From Moritella sp. 24 (GTDB taxonomy: Bacteria; Pseudomonadota; Gammaproteobacteria; Enterobacterales; Moritellaceae): DNA of 64,000 bases. Location of the stretch: assembly GCF_018219155.1 (NCBI RefSeq), contig NZ_CP056123.1, positions 3,543,505-3,607,504 on the forward strand. Reading direction: 5' to 3'. Shown piece after piece: positions 59,836-64,000 of this stretch (positions within the stretch are counted from its first letter, which is position 1; every line of letters starts with the position of its first letter). The translations under genes were made by a program, and so were the position numbers. The notes under the pieces are model-generated. The model was not told where the DNA came from, made no database searches, and saw only the letters and a program-made list of their open reading frames with translations.

Positions 59836-60771
59836 CTAACTCGGATCTGCTACTTTTAATGCCTTTAATACCGCACCAGCAAGTTCATCTGGATTAAATT
59901 TAGCAATGAAATCATTAGCACCAACTTTAATCACCATCGCCTGATTGAACACGCCACTCAGTGATGTATGTAGAATAATATACAAACCATCTAGTGATTT
60001 ATCATTACGTACTTCAGCTGTTAACGTGTAACCATCCATCTCTGGCATTTCGATATCAGAAATCATGAGAGCAACTTGATCCGCAATAGGACCATTTTGC
60101 GCCATTTCACGTAATTTATTTAAACCATCACGGCCATCTTTTGCCAACACGATTTTAAAACCAAGATCAGACACCGCTTTCTTAATTTGATTACGCGCAA
60201 CGCTTGAGTCATCAACCACAAGAATCACTTTCTCAATCGCAGATTTATCAATCTCGCTAGCCGTTTCTAGCACTTCCTCACTAATTTCCATTTTTACTGG
60301 CGCTACTTCATGCAGAATTTTTTCAACATCAAGTACTTCAACCAATTCATTATCCACTTCAGTAACAGCTGTTAAATAACTGAATCGCCCCGTTCCTTTT
60401 GGCGGTGGTAAAATTGATTCCCAGTTAATATTAATAATACGTTCAACACTTGATACTAAAAAGCCCTGCACTGAACGATTATATTCAGAAATAATAATAA
60501 ACGCTTTGCTCAAATCTTGAATTGGACGACCACCCGTCGCTAAACTCAAATCGATCACAGAAATTGTATTTCCACGTATATGTGCAACACCACGGACGAC
60601 ACTATTAAGCTTAGGTAGAATAGTTAATGGCGGACATTGCAATACTTCTTTCACTTTAAATACATTGATACCAAAACGCTGACGCCCGTTTAAGCGAAAC
60701 ATAAGTAATTCCAGACGGTTTTGTCCTACCAGCTGTGTGCGCTGATTGACCGTATCGAGTAATCCTGCCAT
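59836..60771 (-). CDS. cheV: CheV, CheW-receiver chemotaxis adaptor
   Basis: The 311-residue protein has an N-terminal CheW domain (about 15-155, with VVRGVAHIRGNTISVIDL) and a C-terminal receiver with ILVVDDSSVARNQIKKAV and the phospho-acceptor in ISDIEMPEMDG (D239). It links receptors to CheA and adapts by phosphorylation. It heads cheV-cheR and is divergent from flgA. Confidence 0.95.
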   Translation of the reverse strand: MAGLLDTVNQRTQLVGQNRLELLMFRLNGRQRFGINVFKVKEVLQCPPLTILPKLNSVVRGVAHIRGNTISVIDLSLATGGRPIQDLSKAFIIISEYNRSVQGFLVSSVERIININWESILPPPKGTGRFSYLTAVTEVDNELVEVLDVEKILHEVAPVKMEISEEVLETASEIDKSAIEKVILVVDDSSVARNQIKKAVSDLGFKIVLAKDGRDGLNKLREMAQNGPIADQVALMISDIEMPEMDGYTLTAEVRNDKSLDGLYIILHTSLSGVFNQAMVIKVGANDFIAKFNPDELAGAVLKALKVADPS

Positions 60772-60798
60772 TATCCATCCTCAGGTAAATGTAACTTA

Positions 60799-60826
60799 TT
60801 ATCAACGTGGCTTGAATATTGCTTTA
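60799..60826 (-). promoter_or_regulatory. Possible sigma-28 promoter of cheV
   Basis: On the minus strand TAAA, 16 bases, GTTGATAA resembles the FliA promoter but has two mismatches in the -10 and one extra spacer base. It overlaps the sigma-54 candidate of flgA on the other strand. Confidence 0.35.
60808..60822 (+). promoter_or_regulatory. Possible sigma-54 promoter of flgA
   Basis: TGGCTT-GAATA-TTGC keeps the invariant GG and GC with the right 10-base distance, but CAC is CTT. It lies about 115 bases before the flgA ATG. Confidence 0.45.
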
Positions 60827-60936
60827 CCACTGTATTATTCATTTATATTGTCGCTTACGACATAAAGTAGTCAAAAACTTGGCTCTTAATTCACTTTATA
60901 CGTAACGTTTCATTTTATATCGGCTTAGAAACCTAA

Positions 60937-61638
60937 ATGCTTAAATATATTTTATCATTCTCGCTTTTCTATTGCTTAAGTTTACTGAGCTATTTGCCAC
61001 TAGCGCTCGCAGCCACAGATAAACATCAGGCGATTGAAGAGTTTGCGGAATCTTTTATCAAAGCGCAACTACTTAGCTCTCAGAATGAAAGGGTAAGCAT
61101 TGAAGTAACAAAAATTGACCGCAGAATAGCAGTAACTCAGTGTGAAGGTAATATGTCCGCCGAGTTAGTTGGTAATAAAAGCTTACAACGTGCAGCAACC
61201 GTAAGAATACGATGCAGTAATGCTAAAAACTGGCAACTGCACGTGCCAGTGAAGATTATTCGTCTAGTTCCTGTCGTGGTGAGCAGCCGACCTTTATCAA
61301 AAGGTAGCCTATTAACGAAAAACAATACTAAAATAGAATATATGAACCGTGTTTTTTTACGCTCAGGCTATATTTCAGATTTAAGTTTTGTCAATAAAGC
61401 ACGCTTAAAACGACAACTGTCCAATGAACAAATGATCTCAACACGGGATATTTGTCTTGTGTGTAAAAGCGAAAGCGTTACAATTACTAGTTCAGTGGGA
61501 AATCTAACCGTAAAAACTGATGGTGTAGCATTGGCTAACGGTATTCTGGGTGACAAAATTAATGTCCGTAACCGTAAATCGAATCGAATCGTTTCGGGTA
61601 CTGTTCAAGCCGCAGGCGTCATCCAAATAAACTATTAA
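60937..61638 (+). CDS. flgA: FlgA, P-ring assembly chaperone
   Basis: The 233-residue protein has a signal peptide (hydrophobic 4-26, ending ALA) and a C-terminal SAF/FlgA domain with LRSGYISDLSFVNKARLKRQLS and NGILGDKINVRNRKSNRIVSGTV. It helps FlgI assemble in the periplasm. It is divergent from cheV and precedes flgM by 73 bases. Confidence 0.93.
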   Translation: MLKYILSFSLFYCLSLLSYLPLALAATDKHQAIEEFAESFIKAQLLSSQNERVSIEVTKIDRRIAVTQCEGNMSAELVGNKSLQRAATVRIRCSNAKNWQLHVPVKIIRLVPVVVSSRPLSKGSLLTKNNTKIEYMNRVFLRSGYISDLSFVNKARLKRQLSNEQMISTRDICLVCKSESVTITSSVGNLTVKTDGVALANGILGDKINVRNRKSNRIVSGTVQAAGVIQINY

Positions 61639-61645
61639 ATTTTAC

Positions 61646-61672
61646 TAAAGTATTATTGTTATAAGTCGATAA
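61646..61672 (+). promoter_or_regulatory. Sigma-28 promoter of flgMN
   Basis: TAAA, exactly 15 bases, GTCGATAA match the FliA consensus with one mismatch, the same -10 as flagellin copy 1. It lies 40-66 bases before the flgM ATG, between flgA and flgM. Confidence 0.85.
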
Positions 61673-61711
61673 TCTTTTAGTACACCTGTTTACAAATCAA
61701 TAGGTAGAAGA

Positions 61712-62026
61712 ATGGCCATAAATTTAACCAATTTAAATAATCGTAGTCACCAGCTTGATCAAGCAAGAAGTACGCAGCAAAAAACCAGTGTTCAAACTGG
61801 TAATGTAGCTCAAACTTCACCGCAACGTACAGCGCAAAGTGACTCGGTTAATATTACATCACAAGCCAAAAGTTTGACCGCTATGGAACATGATTTAGCT
61901 CAAGGTACGCCTGTTAACGAGTCAAAAGTAGAAAGTTTGAAAAAAGCCATTGCTGACGGTAGCTATCAAGTTGATGCTAACAAGCTAGCAAAGAATATGT
62001 CTAATTTCGAAAACTTACTTGCTTAA
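61712..62026 (+). CDS. flgM: FlgM, anti-sigma-28 factor
   Basis: The 104-residue protein has the FlgM layout: a disordered Ser/Thr/Gln-rich first half (QLDQARSTQQKTSVQTGN) and a conserved C-terminal helix region with ESKVESLKKAIADGSYQVDANKLAKNM. It binds FliA until the hook is complete and is then exported. Its own sigma-28 promoter creates feedback. Confidence 0.95.
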   Translation: MAINLTNLNNRSHQLDQARSTQQKTSVQTGNVAQTSPQRTAQSDSVNITSQAKSLTAMEHDLAQGTPVNESKVESLKKAIADGSYQVDANKLAKNMSNFENLLA

Positions 62027-62045
62027 CCGAGTGCTATAGATACAG

Positions 62046-62474
62046 ATGATATTGACTACATTGCCCGAATTACTCGTTCTACAAACATCTTATGTAGAAC
62101 AATTATTGGCTCTATTAACGGCTGAAAAATCAGCGTTAGAGTCACGCAATGTCACAGCCCTAGAAAAGCTCAGTCAAGATAAGCAACAAAAAATAATGCA
62201 AATTGCCGAGCTCGATGTAAAAATTGGCCAGCATACAGATGCGGCAGAATTACTGACTACCTACCTATCGCAAAAACAACAAATTGAAGCTGATATCAGA
62301 GAGTGCCAAGAGCTTAATGATGTCAACGGTAAACTGATTGAGCTCAATTTACGCAACACCAAGCGACTAACCGACACCATTATTCGTAGCCGCTCTCGTA
62401 ACAATATAACCTATGATAAATTAGGCCGTACTCGCGGATCATTTTCTACCCTTGGTATGACCTTCAAATCATAA
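62046..62474 (+). CDS. flgN: FlgN, chaperone for FlgK and FlgL
   Basis: The 142-residue helical protein has TYVEQLLALLTAEKSALESRN near the start and GKLIELNLRNTKRLTDTII near the C-terminus, typical of FlgN. It escorts the hook-filament junction proteins to the export gate. It lies 19 bases after flgM and is convergent with sdaA copy 2, with no clear terminator between them. Confidence 0.9.
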   Translation: MILTTLPELLVLQTSYVEQLLALLTAEKSALESRNVTALEKLSQDKQQKIMQIAELDVKIGQHTDAAELLTTYLSQKQQIEADIRECQELNDVNGKLIELNLRNTKRLTDTIIRSRSRNNITYDKLGRTRGSFSTLGMTFKS

Positions 62475-62502
62475 CATTCAGCGCTTAATGCACGTTTAAT
62501 CA

Positions 62503-63870
62503 CTAACAAACCGTTACATTTATCGCTAATCCTCCTCTAGACGTCTCTTTATATTTATTTTTCATATCATCCCCTGTCGCCTTCATGGTCTTAATCACTT
62601 GATCAAGTGATACCTTATGATCGCCACTGCCCATGCGCGCCATACGCGACGCATTAATCGCTTTCACAGCACCAATCGCATTACGCTCAATACAGGGGAT
62701 CTGAACCAAGCCAGCCACTGGATCACAAGTCAATCCCAAATTATGCTCCATACCTATTTCGGCAGCATGTTCAACTTGGTCTAACGTTCCACCTCTTATT
62801 GCCGTTAACCCAGCAGCAGCCATCGAACAAGCGACACCAACTTCACCCTGACAACCAACTTCTGCGCCAGAAATAGATGCATTTTTCTTATATAGAGTCC
62901 CAATGGCTGCACACGTCAGTAGATAGGTTTTAATTTTATCTTCCGTTAATGGACTCACGAACTGATCATAAAAATACATTACCGCAGGAATTATACCCGC
63001 AGCACCATTTGTCGGAGCCGTCACAACTCGCCCGCCAGCGGCGTTCTCTTCGTTCACAGCCATCGCGTACATATTAACGAAATCCATACCGTGGAACGTA
63101 TCATCCTTGGCATCTGGCGCCTGTAACTTTTTGAATAATCCAGGTGCACGGCGATGGACCTTTAATCCACCAGGTAAGATACCTTCATTACGGCAACCAC
63201 GATGAATACAGTCCACCATAATACGATGTAATGTTAATAATTTTTCATTAATCACGTCATCAGAATTTAATTGTCGCTCATTTTCATACATTAACTTCGC
63301 AATCGATAAACCATGTAAGCGGCAAGTGGTAAGGAGTTCGTCGGCACTATCAAATTTATATTTAGGCGGGATTTTAGCATTTTTTTCCAACGGTTTATCA
63401 ATATGCTCATGGTCAAGAATAAAGCCACCACCAATCGAATAGTAGGTTTTAGTCAAGACGATAGCATCTTTACTGAGTGCCGTTATTGTCATTGCATTAC
63501 TATGATAAGGTAACGTTTTTCGGTGGTGTAATACGATGTGCTCTGCGCGATTAAAAGGCACAAAACCAACACCATGAATATTGATCCCTTGTTGTTCGTC
63601 TATCTCTTTTAATATTGAAGGCACTTGCTCTGAATCTATTTTATCCGGTTCATATCCTGCTAACCCCAAGATCACCGCGATATCACTCGCATGCCCAATA
63701 CCCGTTTGCCCTAACGAGCCAAACAATTCAGTGTTAATCCCCAAAATAGGGTCATGGTTGCCCTCCGCTTTAAGGTGTTGTAAAAAATCAAATGCAGCAC
63801 GCATAGGGCCAACGGTATGTGAGCTCGATGGCCCTATACCAATACTAAACATATCAAAGGTACTGATCAT
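62503..63870 (-). CDS. sdaA: L-serine ammonia-lyase (serine dehydratase), copy 2
   Basis: I start at the ATG giving [20 protein letters not shown], with GGGAG 8 bases upstream; the longer reading adds 16 unsupported residues. The 455-residue protein has the same beta/alpha layout as copy 1, including [19 protein letters not shown] and the three cysteine sites [21 protein letters not shown] and IPCIERN. It converts serine to pyruvate plus ammonia. It differs clearly from copy 1 in the first 250 residues, so it is a paralogue and not a recent duplicate. Confidence 0.94.
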   Translation of the reverse strand: MISTFDMFSIGIGPSSSHTVGPMRAAFDFLQHLKAEGNHDPILGINTELFGSLGQTGIGHASDIAVILGLAGYEPDKIDSEQVPSILKEIDEQQGINIHGVGFVPFNRAEHIVLHHRKTLPYHSNAMTITALSKDAIVLTKTYYSIGGGFILDHEHIDKPLEKNAKIPPKYKFDSADELLTTCRLHGLSIAKLMYENERQLNSDDVINEKLLTLHRIMVDCIHRGCRNEGILPGGLKVHRRAPGLFKKLQAPDAKDDTFHGMDFVNMYAMAVNEENAAGGRVVTAPTNGAAGIIPAVMYFYDQFVSPLTEDKIKTYLLTCAAIGTLYKKNASISGAEVGCQGEVGVACSMAAAGLTAIRGGTLDQVEHAAEIGMEHNLGLTCDPVAGLVQIPCIERNAIGAVKAINASRMARMGSGDHKVSLDQVIKTMKATGDDMKNKYKETSRGGLAINVTVC

Positions 63871-64000
63871 AGAATACTCCCTGATTAATGAACATTGCTT
63901 ACTGTAGGTATAGCACATGATTGTTTATGCAATTTTATTACTAATTTGAAAAAATATTACGACCATGATTAGTTATAAACCTACATATTCTCTGCTTTTA
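63871..64000. other. Right end of window
   Basis: The last 130 bases carry the sdaA copy 2 ribosome-binding site and AT-rich sequence with no ORF or terminator that I can identify. Confidence 0.5.

Overview
The window looks like core chromosome of a marine, AT-rich gammaproteobacterium. Marker genes (tyrR, cysB, the clpP-clpX-lon-hupB-ppiD block, sapABCDF, pyrC, two sdaA genes) read like Vibrio, Shewanella and Moritella relatives. An aa3-type oxidase whose subunit II carries a fused cytochrome c, a wax-ester-synthase/DGAT-type acyltransferase and a Vibrio-style sigma-54/sigma-28 flagellar locus fit Moritella or a close psychrophilic relative best. That genus call is inference from remembered gene content; no search was run.

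Layout. 1-4 kb: the 3' end of pdxH, then leftward cobQ, a DUF3108 exported protein and tyrR. 4.3-9.6 kb: sapABCDF peptide/polyamine ABC transporter, rightward. 9.6-18.5 kb: leftward protein-quality-control block tig, clpP, clpX, lon, hupB, ppiD and a small membrane protein. 18.9-30 kb: rightward respiratory block ctaC-ctaD-ctaG-ctaE, then a DUF819 membrane protein and pyrC, then SURF1, a Sco-like thiol protein, ctaA and ctaB. 30-38.9 kb: sdaA, a WS/DGAT acyltransferase, cysB, a short histidine kinase with a coiled-coil membrane protein, then cinA and a Bcr/CflA-type MFS exporter. 38.9-62.5 kb: one flagellar locus. Leftward it runs cheV-cheR, flgBCDE, flgFGHIJKL, three flagellins, flaG-fliD-fliS-fliT-like and a Maf-type flagellin glycosyltransferase; rightward from the cheV side it runs flgA-flgM-flgN. 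A second sdaA closes the window.

The flagellar locus shows its regulation in the DNA. Exact sigma-54 promoters (TGGCAC-N5-TTGC) precede flgB, flgF and two flagellins, and a weaker match precedes flgA. Exact-spacing sigma-28 promoters (TAAA-N15-GTCGATAA) precede the third flagellin and flgM. So hook-basal-body genes and two filament subunits sit in the sigma-54 class, while one flagellin and the anti-sigma factor sit in the late sigma-28 class. Terminators or strong hairpins separate most units.

I did not find a clearly new multi-gene system such as a defence island, CRISPR array, prophage, insertion sequence or biosynthetic cluster. I saw no tRNA or rRNA genes. The most interesting points are smaller: structured RNA at the flagellin 3' ends, an 11-bp hairpin covering the start codon of the MFS exporter, a Glu-to-Asp change at the catalytic position of SapF, a uniform 13-bp triplication at the ctaE stop codon, splitting of the cytochrome oxidase cluster, and a few unassigned small proteins.
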